Shown here piece after piece: positions 24,184-33,633 of a stretch of DNA of 64,000 nucleotides. Each line of letters opens with the position of its first letter. Position 1 is the stretch's first letter. The DNA lies in contig NZ_JAPSJL010000004.1 of assembly GCF_031178195.1 (NCBI RefSeq), forward strand, positions 124,001 through 188,000. The letters run 5' to 3'. The notes under the pieces are model-generated. The model was given only the letters and a program-made list of their open reading frames with translations, was not told where the DNA came from and ran no database searches. The DNA comes from Zhihengliuella sp. (lineage in GTDB: Bacteria > Actinomycetota > Actinomycetes > Actinomycetales > Micrococcaceae). The translations under genes were made by a program, and so were the position numbers.

Positions 24184-26594
24184 CGGGAGGCTCCTCGGGG
24201 TGGGGCGGTGCCCGGCCGCACACGGCTGGGGTCTGGGGTTCGGGGCGGTGCCGGCCCGGGCTCCGGCGGTTCGTCCACCCGGGCCAGGCTCACGCGTGTG
24301 TTCTTGAACGCCGGCATGGAGCTCACGGGATCCGTCGCGTCGGTGACGAGCCGGTTCACTTTGCCCAGGCCGGCGAAGTGGAACGGCACGAAGACGCAGT
24401 CGGGGCGTATCGCGGTACTCAGCTCGGCCCGGACGACGGCGGTGCCCTGCCGGTTCTCGAGCCGCACCCAGTCGCCGTCGGCGATCCCGAGTCTCGCCGC
24501 CGCGGCGGGGTGCAGCTCGGCCCTGGCCTCCGGCTGTGCGGATGCCAGGGCAGCCGTGCGCCGCGTCTGGGCCCCGGACTGGTAGTGCTCCAGCAGGCGC
24601 CCGGTGAGCAGCGTGAGCTCGGAGCGCCGGGCCTCGGCCGGTCCGGTCGTTCGGCCCCGCAGGCCCGCGGCGTCGCCGGCCGGCAGCGCGCCGGGGCGCA
24701 CGGGCACGAGCCGGGCCCGCCCATCGGGGTGGGCGAACCGGTCCAGGAACAGGCGCGGCGTGCCGAGGGAGCCGTCGTCGTTCCGCGGCGCCCCGGCCGG
24801 GCACGGCCAGTAGACGCCCGCGGACTCCGCGGCGGAGCGGGGCACGATGCCCTCGGCGGCGTCGAGAAGCGCGTGCGAGATGCCCGAGTAGTCGGCGAGA
24901 CCGCCGGCGGAGGCCGAGGCCAGCTCGTCGAAGACCTCGGACGCGACGGTCGAGTAGGTGCCCGGGGCGTCGAGCCGCCGGGCCAGCTCGGCCAGGATCC
25001 AGAGCTCGTCGCGGGCTCCGGGCGGGCCGTCCACGGCACGGCGGCGGCGCAGCAGGCGTCCCTCCAGGTTCGTCAGGGTGCCCTCCTCCTCCGCCCACTG
25101 GAGCACCGGCAGGACCACGTCCGCCTCGGCCGCGGTCTCCGACATGAAGAAGTCCGCGACCACCAGCATGTCGAGGGCGCGCAGCCCCGCAAGGACGCGG
25201 CCGGCGTCCGGCGCGGAGACCACCACGTTGGAGCCGTGCACCAGGAGCATGCGGGGCCCCGGGCGTCCGTCCGGAAGCGTCCCGCCGAGCGCGTGGAGCA
25301 GCTGCGCCGCAGGGACACCGGGCCCCGGGATCGCCTCCGGTGCGACGCCCCAGACGCGGGCCACGTGCTCGCGGTGGACCGGGTCGTCGATCCGCCGGTA
25401 GCCGGGCAATTGGTCCGACTTCTGGCCGTGCTCGCGGCCGCCCTGCCCGTTGCCCTGGCCCGTCAGCGTGCCGAAGCCGCCGGCCGGCGTGCCGGGCAGG
25501 CCCAGCAGGAGCGCCAGATTAATGGCCGCCGTGGCGGTGTCCGTGCCGTTCGCGTGCTGCTCGACGCCGCGTCCCGTCAGGACGAAGACCTTCCCCGGCT
25601 CCCGCCGCGTCGCGACGGCCTCGCGAGCCCGGGCCGCGGCCTCGGCGAGCCGGTGCGCCGCCCGGCGGATCGACTCCGCCGGCACACCCGTGGCCTGCTC
25701 CGCCCGCCGCGGCCACCACGGGGCCAGCGTCCGGCGCAGCTGCTCCAGCCCGGTGGTCCGCGCGGCGAGGTACTCCGTGTCGGCGAGCTGCTCGAAGAGC
25801 ACCACATGGGCCAGGCCCAGCAGCAGCTCCAGGTCGCTCCCGGGCGCCGGCTGCAGGTGCAGCCCCGCGCGGTCGGCCGTCAGCCGAGCGGTGGCGGAGG
25901 CCCGGGGGTCGACCACGATCAGGCCGCCCCCGCGGCGGGCGGACTCCAGGTGCTGCAGGAACGGCGGCATCGTGTCGGCGACGTTCGAGCCGAGCAGCAG
26001 GACCACGTCCGCGGCCTGCAGGTCCGTCAGCGGGAACGGGAGTCCGCGGTCCAGGCCGAGGCTCCGGTTCCCGGCCGCCGCCGCCGAGGACATGCAGAAG
26101 CGCCCGTTGTAGTCGACGAGCCGCGTGCCGACGGCCAGGCGCGCGAACTTGCCCAACTGGTACGCCTTCTCATTGGTCAACCCGCCCGCGCCGAAGACGG
26201 CGACGGCGTCGGGCCCGTGCCCGGCTCGCAGGCCGCGGATGCGGTCGGCCACGAGGTCCAGGGCCTCGTCCCAGCCGACCTCCGCGAACCGCCCGTCGGG
26301 GCCCCGGAGCAGCGGCGCGGTCAGGCGCTCGCCGGAGCCGAGCAGCTCGGCGGCCGAGAAGCCCTTGCGGCACAGCCGTCCCGCGCTGGTCGGGAAGTCC
26401 CGGCCCTCGATCGTCGCCACCGTCCGGGCCGCGGCAGGGCCCGCCGGGGTGGCGGGGGTGATGGTCATGGCGCACTGCAGGGCGCAGTACGGGCAGTGCG
26501 ACGCCGTCGCGCCCCCTCCGCTGCCGCCCGGCCCACTGCTGGCCCGTCCGCTGTCGCCCCGCCCCTCGGCGCCGGTCCGTGCGTTCCCCGGCAT
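24180..26594 (-). CDS. Molybdopterin oxidoreductase, assimilatory nitrate reductase-like
   Basis: The 804-residue catalytic subunit reduces nitrate to nitrite at a bis-MGD molybdenum site. Cysteines for an N-terminal [4Fe-4S] cluster are in CPYCALQCAM and LCRKG. The MGD-binding region includes NGRFCMSSAAAAGNRSLGLDRG, LLGSNVADTMPP and the C-terminal HFAGLGKVNRLVTDATDPVSSMP, typical of the NasA/NarB and formate dehydrogenase-like group. An extra Ser/Gly-rich N-terminal tail of about 30 residues precedes the cluster. It lies between the NarK gene (two-base gap) and the flavoprotein gene (four-base overlap), clearly one operon. Electron supply is probably NAD(P)H through the flavoprotein. Confidence 0.88.
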   Translation of the reverse strand: MPGNARTGAEGRGDSGRASSGPGGSGGGATASHCPYCALQCAMTITPATPAGPAAARTVATIEGRDFPTSAGRLCRKGFSAAELLGSGERLTAPLLRGPDGRFAEVGWDEALDLVADRIRGLRAGHGPDAVAVFGAGGLTNEKAYQLGKFARLAVGTRLVDYNGRFCMSSAAAAGNRSLGLDRGLPFPLTDLQAADVVLLLGSNVADTMPPFLQHLESARRGGGLIVVDPRASATARLTADRAGLHLQPAPGSDLELLLGLAHVVLFEQLADTEYLAARTTGLEQLRRTLAPWWPRRAEQATGVPAESIRRAAHRLAEAAARAREAVATRREPGKVFVLTGRGVEQHANGTDTATAAINLALLLGLPGTPAGGFGTLTGQGNGQGGREHGQKSDQLPGYRRIDDPVHREHVARVWGVAPEAIPGPGVPAAQLLHALGGTLPDGRPGPRMLLVHGSNVVVSAPDAGRVLAGLRALDMLVVADFFMSETAAEADVVLPVLQWAEEEGTLTNLEGRLLRRRRAVDGPPGARDELWILAELARRLDAPGTYSTVASEVFDELASASAGGLADYSGISHALLDAAEGIVPRSAAESAGVYWPCPAGAPRNDDGSLGTPRLFLDRFAHPDGRARLVPVRPGALPAGDAAGLRGRTTGPAEARRSELTLLTGRLLEHYQSGAQTRRTAALASAQPEARAELHPAAAARLGIADGDWVRLENRQGTAVVRAELSTAIRPDCVFVPFHFAGLGKVNRLVTDATDPVSSMPAFKNTRVSLARVDEPPEPGPAPPRTPDPSRVRPGTAPPRGASR

Positions 26595-26596
26595 GG

Positions 26597-28075
26597 TCAG
26601 ACGCCCTGCCGTGCGAAGACGGTCCCGGGGCGCAGGTAGCAGAACCACGCGGTGCCCATCATGAGCAGGTACGCGGCTACGAACCCGAGGAATGCGGACG
26701 TGTAGGCGCCTGTGGCCGTGGCCGAGTGGCCCAGGGCCTGGGGGATCAGGAAACCGCCGTACGCGCCGATCGCCGAGACGAGTCCGAGCGCGGCCGAGGC
26801 CTGGCGCTCCGGCGAGACGGACGCGGCCGCCGCACGGGCGGTCGCCGCGGCGGCCGGGGCCCCGCCGTCGTGCGCGGAGGCCCGTTCCGCCGGGCCGGCC
26901 CGCTCCACGGACCGGAGGGAGAACACGGCGGGGATCATCTTGTAGGTGGAGCCGTTGGCGATGCCGCTGGCCGTGAACAGCAGCAGGAACAGGCCCAGGA
27001 AGAGCCAGAAGCTGCCCAGCGGCAGGGTCAGGACGACGGCGATGGTGATGGCGGCCATGGCGGCGAAGGCGGCAACCGTGATCCGGGCACCGCCGCCCCG
27101 GTCGGCCAGTTTGCCGCCGAGGGGGCGGGTCAGCGAGCCCACCAGTGGGCCGAGGAAGGCCAGCGACAGCGAGGCGCCGAGCACCGCGAAGGAGGAGAAC
27201 TCCGGGAAGGTGTCCGCGATCAGCTGGGGGAAGACGGCGGAGAACCCGATGAAGGAGCCGAACGTGCCGATGTAGAGGAACGCGATGATCCACAGGTGCT
27301 TCTCCCGCAGCGCGGCGAGGGCACCGGAGACGTCGCCGCGGGCGTGGGAGAGGTTGTGCATGTGCTGCCGGGCGCCGAGACCGGCGAAGGCGATGAACGG
27401 GACCCAGATCCAGCCGGCCAGCGGCAGGTTCAGGGCTCCGGCGGCGAGGGCGGTCACGGCGATCGGCACCAGCAGCTGCGCGACGGCGGCGCCCAGGTTC
27501 CCGCCGGCGGCGTTCAGCCCCAGCGCCCACCCCTTCTCCCGCGCCGGGTAGAAGTAGGTGATGTTGGCCATCGAGGAGGCGAAGTTGCCGCCGCCGAAGC
27601 CCGCGCTCGCCGCCAGGGCCACGAGGACCCAGAACGGCGTGGTCGGGTCGGAGACCGCCAGGCCGAGCCCCACGGCGGGGATCAGCAGCAGCAGCGCGGA
27701 GACCACGGTCCAGTTCCGGCCGCCGAACCTCGCCACCATGAACGTGTAGGGGATGCGCAGCGTCGCCCCGACCAGCGATGGCATCGAGATGAGCAGGAAG
27801 ATCTGCCCGGTGGTGAGGTCGAACCCGGCTTGCGGCAGGAACACGGCGACGATCGACCACAGCTGCCAGACCACGAAGCCGAGGAACTCGCAGAGGATGG
27901 ACCACTTGAGGTTCGTCGCGGCCGTCCGCCGGCCCACGGTCTCCCAGAAGTGCCGGTCCTCGGCGTCCCAGTTCTCCACCCAGCGGCCCGGGCGCATCGC
28001 CAGCTCGGCCTCCGGCCGGGCCGGGCCCGTAGGTCGGACCGGGCCGGACTGGCCGGTGCGTTCCGTCGTGCTCAT
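26597..28075 (-). CDS. narK: Nitrate/nitrite MFS transporter (NarK/NasA type)
   Basis: The 492-residue protein has about twelve membrane segments. The nitrate-transporter signature is visible as AGFGGGNFASSMANITYFYP, with the second in TASGIANGSTYKMIPAVF. An Ala-rich cytoplasmic loop of about 40 residues (AERASAHDGGAPAAAATARA) is inserted between helices 10 and 11. The start at 28075 has a GGAGGT site. As first gene of the operon it brings in nitrate for the reductase encoded next. A tail ahead of helix 1 carries WVENWDAEDRHFWE, common in actinobacterial NarK. Confidence 0.9.
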   Translation of the reverse strand: MSTTERTGQSGPVRPTGPARPEAELAMRPGRWVENWDAEDRHFWETVGRRTAATNLKWSILCEFLGFVVWQLWSIVAVFLPQAGFDLTTGQIFLLISMPSLVGATLRIPYTFMVARFGGRNWTVVSALLLLIPAVGLGLAVSDPTTPFWVLVALAASAGFGGGNFASSMANITYFYPAREKGWALGLNAAGGNLGAAVAQLLVPIAVTALAAGALNLPLAGWIWVPFIAFAGLGARQHMHNLSHARGDVSGALAALREKHLWIIAFLYIGTFGSFIGFSAVFPQLIADTFPEFSSFAVLGASLSLAFLGPLVGSLTRPLGGKLADRGGGARITVAAFAAMAAITIAVVLTLPLGSFWLFLGLFLLLFTASGIANGSTYKMIPAVFSLRSVERAGPAERASAHDGGAPAAAATARAAAASVSPERQASAALGLVSAIGAYGGFLIPQALGHSATATGAYTSAFLGFVAAYLLMMGTAWFCYLRPGTVFARQGV

Positions 28076-28301
28076 GACTACCTCCGCGTCAGATTGATGG
28101 GCACCAGCCTGCACGGGGGACGTTTCGTCTCCGGTTTCCCTCTGTTGCGTCCACTTCAAGGTGATCTCACCGTCGCCGGCACCCTGCGTGAGCCGGCCTC
28201 CGTTCCCTTGTCCCGTCAGGGATCCGGCACCGTCGGGCGCGCCGCCGCGGCGCCCGTGGTGGTCATCACAGGTGCCCCGGGGCGGGCGATACCCTGTCTG
28301 T

Positions 28302-29456
28302 ATGACTGACGAGAACACCGCGGTCCACCTGGAAGTGGAGCCGCACACGCAGCAGGCTCACGCGGTCCAGCCCCGGCCCGTGCTGAGCCGCCTGCCGAAG
28401 TACGCCGCCGGCAGGCCGCCGGCGCCCATCGAGGGCCTGACGTCCTACAAGCTCTCCTCCAACGAGAACCCGCTGCCGCCCATCCCCGCCGTGCTCGACG
28501 CCGTGCGCGGCCGGGAGGACCTGTTCCGGTACCCGGACCCGCTGTCCACGCGGCTGCGGGTCGCCCTCGGGCAGTACCTGGACGTCCCGGCGGACGACGT
28601 CGTCACCGGGGCCGGCTCCCTCGGCGCGCTGACGCAGATCCTCAACACGTTCGCGGGCCAGAACGAGGACAGCGTGCAGGACGAGGTCGTCTACGCGTGG
28701 CGCTCCTTCGAGGCGTACCCGATCGTCGTCGGGACCGCCGGCGCCCGCGCCGTCGAGATCCCGCTCCTGCCGGACGGCCGGCACGACCTCGCGGCGATGG
28801 CCGCGGCCGTCAACGAGCGCACCACGATCGTCCTGCTGTGCACCCCGAACAACCCCACCGGGCCCGTCCTGACGACGGCGGAGGTGGAGGAGTTCGTGCA
28901 GTCGGTGCCGGACAACGTCATGATCGTGATCGACGAGGCCTACACCGAGTTCATCCGGGACGGCGACGCCGTGAACGGCCTGGAGATGTACCGGAAGTAC
29001 CCGAACGTGGTCGTCCTGCGGACGTTCTCCAAGGCCCACGGCCTGGCGAACCTCCGCGTCGGCTACTCGGTCTCGCGCCCGGAGATCACCCAGCACCTGC
29101 GTGTCATCGCGACCCCGTTCGCCGTCTCCACGCTCGCCGAGGAGGCGGCGCTGGCCTCGCTCGAGAGCATCGACGAGGTCCTGGTCCGCGTCGACTCGCT
29201 GGTCGCCGAGCGCGAGCGCGTGGTCGCGGGGCTGCAGGAGATCGGCTGGGAGATCCCGACGACGCAGGCGAACTTCGTATGGCTGAACCTGGGCGAGCAC
29301 GCCGTCGACTTCGCCGAGTACGCCGGCCGGCACGCCCTGTCCGTCCGCGCCTTCGCGGGCGAGGGGGTCCGGGTCAGCGTCGGCGAGGTGGAGGCGAACA
29401 CCCGCTTCCTGGACATTTGTAGGAACTATCCAAACGCACCGCGTCTGTCTGCGTAG
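28302..29456 (+). CDS. hisC: Histidinol-phosphate / aromatic aminotransferase
   Basis: The 384-residue PLP enzyme has the family motifs YKLSSNENPLPP, CTPNNPTGPV and VIDEAYTEF, and the PLP lysine Lys244 in RTFSKAHGLANLRVGY. It may convert histidinol phosphate in histidine synthesis, or act as the aromatic amino acid aminotransferase Pat, which has the same motifs. No other his gene is near, which slightly favours Pat or HisC2. The ATG at 28302 is the natural start. The nitrate operon is divergent from it, with 226 bp between starts. Confidence 0.88.
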   Translation: MTDENTAVHLEVEPHTQQAHAVQPRPVLSRLPKYAAGRPPAPIEGLTSYKLSSNENPLPPIPAVLDAVRGREDLFRYPDPLSTRLRVALGQYLDVPADDVVTGAGSLGALTQILNTFAGQNEDSVQDEVVYAWRSFEAYPIVVGTAGARAVEIPLLPDGRHDLAAMAAAVNERTTIVLLCTPNNPTGPVLTTAEVEEFVQSVPDNVMIVIDEAYTEFIRDGDAVNGLEMYRKYPNVVVLRTFSKAHGLANLRVGYSVSRPEITQHLRVIATPFAVSTLAEEAALASLESIDEVLVRVDSLVAERERVVAGLQEIGWEIPTTQANFVWLNLGEHAVDFAEYAGRHALSVRAFAGEGVRVSVGEVEANTRFLDICRNYPNAPRLSA

Positions 29457-29513
29457 GACAAATTCCCCGCGAAGCCGGGTCGGCCCAGTAGGCTGGACCC
29501 GGACTTCCGCCCC

Positions 29514-29551
29514 ATATGCCTCCTGCGGAATGTATTCCGCGGGAGGCATAT
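29514..29551. promoter_or_regulatory. Long inverted repeat upstream of pdhA
   Basis: An 18-bp arm (29514-29531, ATATGCCTCCTGCGGAAT) faces its complement at 29534-29551 across two bases, with one G-T pair. Flanking CGCCCC/GGGGCG bases extend the pairing potential. It lies 57 bp after the hisC stop and 55 bp before the pdhA start. It may be a terminator for hisC or an operator/attenuator for the pdh operon. There is no T-run. Confidence 0.7.
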
Positions 29552-29606
29552 TTGGTGGGGCGTCCACGCAAGTTCCGACGTCGACCCATCCCCGAAGGGA
29601 CCACGC

Positions 29607-30788
29607 ATGGCGAATACCGGTTCCCCCAGCCCGGCCGAGACCGGCGGCACCGCCGTCGCCGAGGACTCGTCCGCGCCCCTGATCCAGCTGCTGGACCCGG
29701 ACGGCCGGCTGCGCGACGACCCCGTGTTCTCCGCGTACGCGCAGGACGTGGACGCCGAGATGCTCCGCGGGTTCTACCGGGACATCGCGCTCACGCGCCG
29801 GTTCGACGCCGAGGCCACCGCCCTCCAGCGCCAGGGCGCGCTGGCGCTCTGGGTTCCCTGCCGCGGGCAGGAGGCCGCCCAGATTGGCTCCGGCCGCGCC
29901 ACCCGGCCGACCGACTACATCTTCCCGACCTACCGCGAGCACGGCGTCGCCCTGACCCGCGGCGTCGACTTCGCCGAGATGCTGCGGATCTTCCGCGGCG
30001 TGTCCAACGGCGGCTGGGATCCGCGGGAGAACCGCTTCCACATGTACACGATGGTGCTGGCCGCCCAGGTCCCGCACGCCACCGGCTACGCGATGGGCGT
30101 CGCCCAGGACCAGTCCGACTGGACCGCCGAGCAGCGCGAGCGGGACGGCGAGGCCGTCGTGGCCTACTTCGGCGACGGCGCCTCCTCCGAGGGAGACATC
30201 CACGAGTCGATGGTCTTCGCGGCGAGCTTCGACGCCCCCGTGGTCTTCTTCTGCCAGAACAACCAGTGGGCCATCTCCGTCCCGTTCGAGGTCCAGTCGA
30301 AGGTGCCGCTCGCCGAGCGGGCCGCCGGCTACGGGTTCCCGGGGGTCCGGGTGGACGGCAACGACATCGTCGCGTGCCTGGCCGTGACCCGCTGGGCGCT
30401 CGAGCGCGCCCGCCGCGGCGAGGGCCCTGCCCTGATCGAGGCCGTCACCTACCGCATGAGCGCGCACACGACGGCGGACGACCCCACCAAGTACCGCACC
30501 TCGGACCAGGAGCAGTCCTGGGTCCACCGGGACCCGATGACCCGGCTGGAGAAGCACCTGCGGGACACCGGGCAGATCGACGACGCGTTCCTCGCCCAGG
30601 TGGAGCGCGACGCCGACGCCCTGGCGGCCGACCTGCGGTCCAAGGCCTTCAGCTTCCCGGACCCCAGCCTCGAGGACTCGTTCAACAACGTCTACGCCGA
30701 GTCCCACCCGCTGATCCGCGAGGAGTCGGAGTGGTTCCGTCAGTACGAGTCCGGCTTCGCCGACCACCAGACCGGAGGCAACCGATGA
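29607..30788 (+). CDS. pdhA: Pyruvate/branched-chain 2-oxoacid dehydrogenase E1 alpha subunit
   Basis: The 393-residue subunit joins E1 beta to make the thiamine diphosphate decarboxylase of a 2-oxoacid dehydrogenase complex. The ThDP motif is GDGASSEGDIHE (Gly189 onward) to the NN at 218-219. The RTSDQEQSWVHRDPM and RMSAHTTADDPTKYR phosphorylation-loop regions are typical. The N-terminal 25 residues are an acidic, disordered-looking extension. Its stop overlaps the E1 beta start (ATGA). Pyruvate or branched-chain 2-oxoacids are both possible; actinobacterial copies of this three-gene form are often branched-chain or mixed. Confidence 0.92.
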   Translation: MANTGSPSPAETGGTAVAEDSSAPLIQLLDPDGRLRDDPVFSAYAQDVDAEMLRGFYRDIALTRRFDAEATALQRQGALALWVPCRGQEAAQIGSGRATRPTDYIFPTYREHGVALTRGVDFAEMLRIFRGVSNGGWDPRENRFHMYTMVLAAQVPHATGYAMGVAQDQSDWTAEQRERDGEAVVAYFGDGASSEGDIHESMVFAASFDAPVVFFCQNNQWAISVPFEVQSKVPLAERAAGYGFPGVRVDGNDIVACLAVTRWALERARRGEGPALIEAVTYRMSAHTTADDPTKYRTSDQEQSWVHRDPMTRLEKHLRDTGQIDDAFLAQVERDADALAADLRSKAFSFPDPSLEDSFNNVYAESHPLIREESEWFRQYESGFADHQTGGNR

Positions 30789-31759
30789 CCACCATGACGA
30801 TCGCCAAGGCCCTCAACTCGGGTCTGCGCAAGCGGCTCGAGGAGGACCCCAAGACGCTCCTCATGGGCGAGGACATCGGGCGCCTCGGCGGCGTCTACCG
30901 GATCACGGACGGCCTCCAGAAAGACTTCGGCGCGGACCGGGTCATCGACTCGCCGCTCGCGGAGTCGGGGATCATCGGCACCTCGATCGGGCTGGCGCTG
31001 CGCGGCTACCGTCCGGTGGCGGAGATCCAGTTCGACGGCTTCGTCTTCCCCGGCTTCAACCAGATCACCACGCAGCTGGCCAAGATGCGCGCCCGCTCCG
31101 AGGGCCGCCTGACGGTCCCCGTGGTCATCCGCATCCCGTACGGCGGCGGCATCGGCTCGATCGAGCACCACTCGGAGTCGCCGGAGGCGCTCTTCGCCCA
31201 CACCGCGGGCCTGCGCATCATCACCCCGTCCAACGCGCAGGACGCCTACTGGATGATCCAGCAGGCCATCGAGTGCGACGACCCGGTGATCGTGTTCGAG
31301 CCCAAGCGCCGCTACTGGCTCAAGGGCGAGGTGGACACCGAGCGGCCCACCCTGGACCCGTTCAGCGCCCAGGTGGTGCGCCCGGGCACCCAGGCCACGA
31401 TCGTCGCCTACGGCCCGCTCGTCCCCGTCGCCCTGGCCGCGGCGGAGGCCGCCGAGGAGGAGGGCTACAGCGTGGAGGTGGTGGACCTGCGCTCCATCAG
31501 CCCCATCGACTTCGACACCGTGGTCGCCTCGGTGGAGAAGACCGGCCGCCTGATCGTCACCCACGAGGCCCCGACCTTCGGCGGCATCGGCGGCGAGATC
31601 GCCTCCCGCGTCGCGGAGCGGGCGTTCCTCTCCCTCGAGGCGCCGGTGCTCCGCGTGGGCGGCTTCCACATGCCCTACCCTGTGGCCAAGGTGGAGGAGG
31701 ACTACCTCCCCAACATCGACAAGCTGCTCGAGGCGCTGGACCGCCTCTTCTCGTACTGA
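30785..31759 (+). CDS. pdhB: 2-oxoacid dehydrogenase E1 beta subunit
   Basis: The 324-residue subunit carries the transketolase-type pyrimidine-binding domain with [21 protein letters not shown] and [25 protein letters not shown]-terminal transketolase domain follows ([31 protein letters not shown]). The ATG at 30785 shares four bases with the pdhA stop, so translation is coupled. The product forms an alpha2beta2 heterotetramer with PdhA and passes the acyl group to the lipoyl domain of E2. Confidence 0.94.
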   Translation: MTTMTIAKALNSGLRKRLEEDPKTLLMGEDIGRLGGVYRITDGLQKDFGADRVIDSPLAESGIIGTSIGLALRGYRPVAEIQFDGFVFPGFNQITTQLAKMRARSEGRLTVPVVIRIPYGGGIGSIEHHSESPEALFAHTAGLRIITPSNAQDAYWMIQQAIECDDPVIVFEPKRRYWLKGEVDTERPTLDPFSAQVVRPGTQATIVAYGPLVPVALAAAEAAEEEGYSVEVVDLRSISPIDFDTVVASVEKTGRLIVTHEAPTFGGIGGEIASRVAERAFLSLEAPVLRVGGFHMPYPVAKVEEDYLPNIDKLLEALDRLFSY

Positions 31760-31850
31760 CGAAGCCGTCGGCGCGGCCCCCGGGCCGACCGCCGGCGTCG
31801 TCATCCGAATCGCTCGATCGCCCCGGCGATCACCAGCCCAAGGAGTCTCG

Positions 31851-33503
31851 ATGAGCACGTTCAACCTTCCCGATGTCGGCGAGGGCCTGACGGAGGCGGA
31901 GATCGTCTCCTGGAAGGTCGCGCCCGGAGACATCGTGGCCGTCAACCAGGTCTTCGTGGAGATCGAGACCGCCAAGTCGCTCGTGGAGCTGCCCAGCCCG
32001 TTCGCCGGGACGGTCGCCGAGCTGCACGCCGCGGAGGGGGAGACCCTGGAGGTCGGGCAGCCGCTGCTGACCGTCGACGAGGCGGGCGCGCAGCCCGCCG
32101 AGGACCTCGAGGACCCCGCCCCGCCGGCGCAGCGGCCGATGCCCGAGGACCCGGCCGCCCAGTCGTGGCTCGGCGAGGTCACCGAGCGCTCGCTCGACGA
32201 CGAGGGCGAGGAGTACGACGCCGCCACGGACTCCCCGTCCGCCGCGTCGGCGACGCGGGGCGGCGGCGCGCCGGCCGGGACCGCGTCGGCCAGGACCGAG
32301 TCCGCGGACGCCACGGCTGGGAACGAGGTCGAGCAGGTCGGCCCGCTCGTGGGCTCCGGCCCCAGGGCCGATCCGGTCAAGCGCCGCACCCGCCTGAACC
32401 GGCCCCGCCCGTCGGGGAACGTGCTCGGCAGCCGGATGGGCGAGCGCATGGACGCCGCCCGCGCGGCCGTGTCCCGCGTGGCCGCCCCGCGTACCCAGCG
32501 CGGCGCCGGATCGCAGCCGGCCGCCCCCGCGGCCTCCCAGTCGACGGGTTCCGCCGCGGCACAGGGGAGCACCGGCGTCGTGCCCGCGGGCCAGAACCGG
32601 ACGGCCGGGCTGCTGGGCCGCGTCCTGGCGAAGCCCCCGGTGCGGAAGATCGCCAAGGAGCTCGGCATCGACCTCGCCAAGGTCCCCGCCTCCGGCGGCC
32701 ACGGCGAGATCACCCGTGAGGACCTGATGTCCTACCAGGCGCAGCGCGAGGCCGAGCAGGCCGCGGCGCCCGCGTTCTGGAGCGCCAAGCAGGGAATGGA
32801 CGACCGGATCGAGCGCCAGCCCGTCAAGGGGGTGCGAAAGGCGACGGCGAACGCGATGGTGAAGTCCGCCTTCAGCGCCCCCCACGTCTCGATCTTCGTG
32901 GACGTCGACGCGACGCGGACCATGGAGTTCGTCCAGCGGCTCAAGAAGAGCAAGGACTTCGAGGGCATCAAGGTGTCCCCGCTGGTCATCCTGGCCAAGG
33001 CCGTCATCTGGGCGGCGGCGCGGAACCCCAACGTCAACGCCTCCTGGGTGGAGACGGAGAAGGGCGCGGAGATCCAGGTCAAGCACTTCATGAACCTCGG
33101 CATCGCCGCGGCCACCCCGCGCGGCCTGCTGGTGCCGAACATCAAGGACGCGCAGGACCTGAGCCTCAAGGAGCTCGCGGTGGCGCTGAACGATCTCGCC
33201 GCGACCGCCCGCGCCGGCCGGACCGCGCCCGCGGACATGCAGGGCGGCACCATGACGGTCACCAACATCGGCGCGCTCGGCATCGACACCGGCACGCCGA
33301 TCATCAACCCGGGCGAGGTGGCGATCGTCGCGTTCGGCACCATCCGGCAGAAGCCGTGGGTGGTCTCCGGCGAGGTCATCCCGCGCTGGATCACCACGCT
33401 CGGCGGGTCCTTCGACCACCGCGTGGTGGACGGGGACCTCTCCGCCCGGTTCATGGCGGACGTCGCCGCGATCATGGAGGAGCCCGCGCTCCTGCTGGAT
33501 TGA
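31851..33503 (+). CDS. pdhC: Dihydrolipoamide acyltransferase, E2 component
   Basis: The 550-residue core has one lipoyl domain (residues 1-78, lipoylated Lys42 in [13 protein letters not shown]). A long Ala/Pro/Thr-rich linker follows, with two arginine-rich patches. A peripheral subunit-binding domain is at about 262-300 ([20 protein letters not shown]). The catalytic domain ends with the DHRVVDGD motif. A GGAG site precedes the ATG. The three genes form one operon. No E3 lipoamide dehydrogenase gene is present, so E3 must be encoded elsewhere. Confidence 0.94.
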   Translation: MSTFNLPDVGEGLTEAEIVSWKVAPGDIVAVNQVFVEIETAKSLVELPSPFAGTVAELHAAEGETLEVGQPLLTVDEAGAQPAEDLEDPAPPAQRPMPEDPAAQSWLGEVTERSLDDEGEEYDAATDSPSAASATRGGGAPAGTASARTESADATAGNEVEQVGPLVGSGPRADPVKRRTRLNRPRPSGNVLGSRMGERMDAARAAVSRVAAPRTQRGAGSQPAAPAASQSTGSAAAQGSTGVVPAGQNRTAGLLGRVLAKPPVRKIAKELGIDLAKVPASGGHGEITREDLMSYQAQREAEQAAAPAFWSAKQGMDDRIERQPVKGVRKATANAMVKSAFSAPHVSIFVDVDATRTMEFVQRLKKSKDFEGIKVSPLVILAKAVIWAAARNPNVNASWVETEKGAEIQVKHFMNLGIAAATPRGLLVPNIKDAQDLSLKELAVALNDLAATARAGRTAPADMQGGTMTVTNIGALGIDTGTPIINPGEVAIVAFGTIRQKPWVVSGEVIPRWITTLGGSFDHRVVDGDLSARFMADVAAIMEEPALLLD

Positions 33504-33633
33504 CACTCCGCACCGCGGCCGGATGATTCCGGTGCGATAACGCTTCGGTGACGGCTCTGGAGGAGCTCCGGCGCGCGTGCCAGACTGCGCTGAGAGGGCC
33601 CCGCGGCCGCAGCGACGCCGAGCGGAGGATGCC

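Noticed and set aside
30449-32713. Long minus-strand frames opposite pdhB and pdhC
   Set aside because: They are shadows of three genes with strong family motifs; their composition is His/Asp/Arg-rich without domains.
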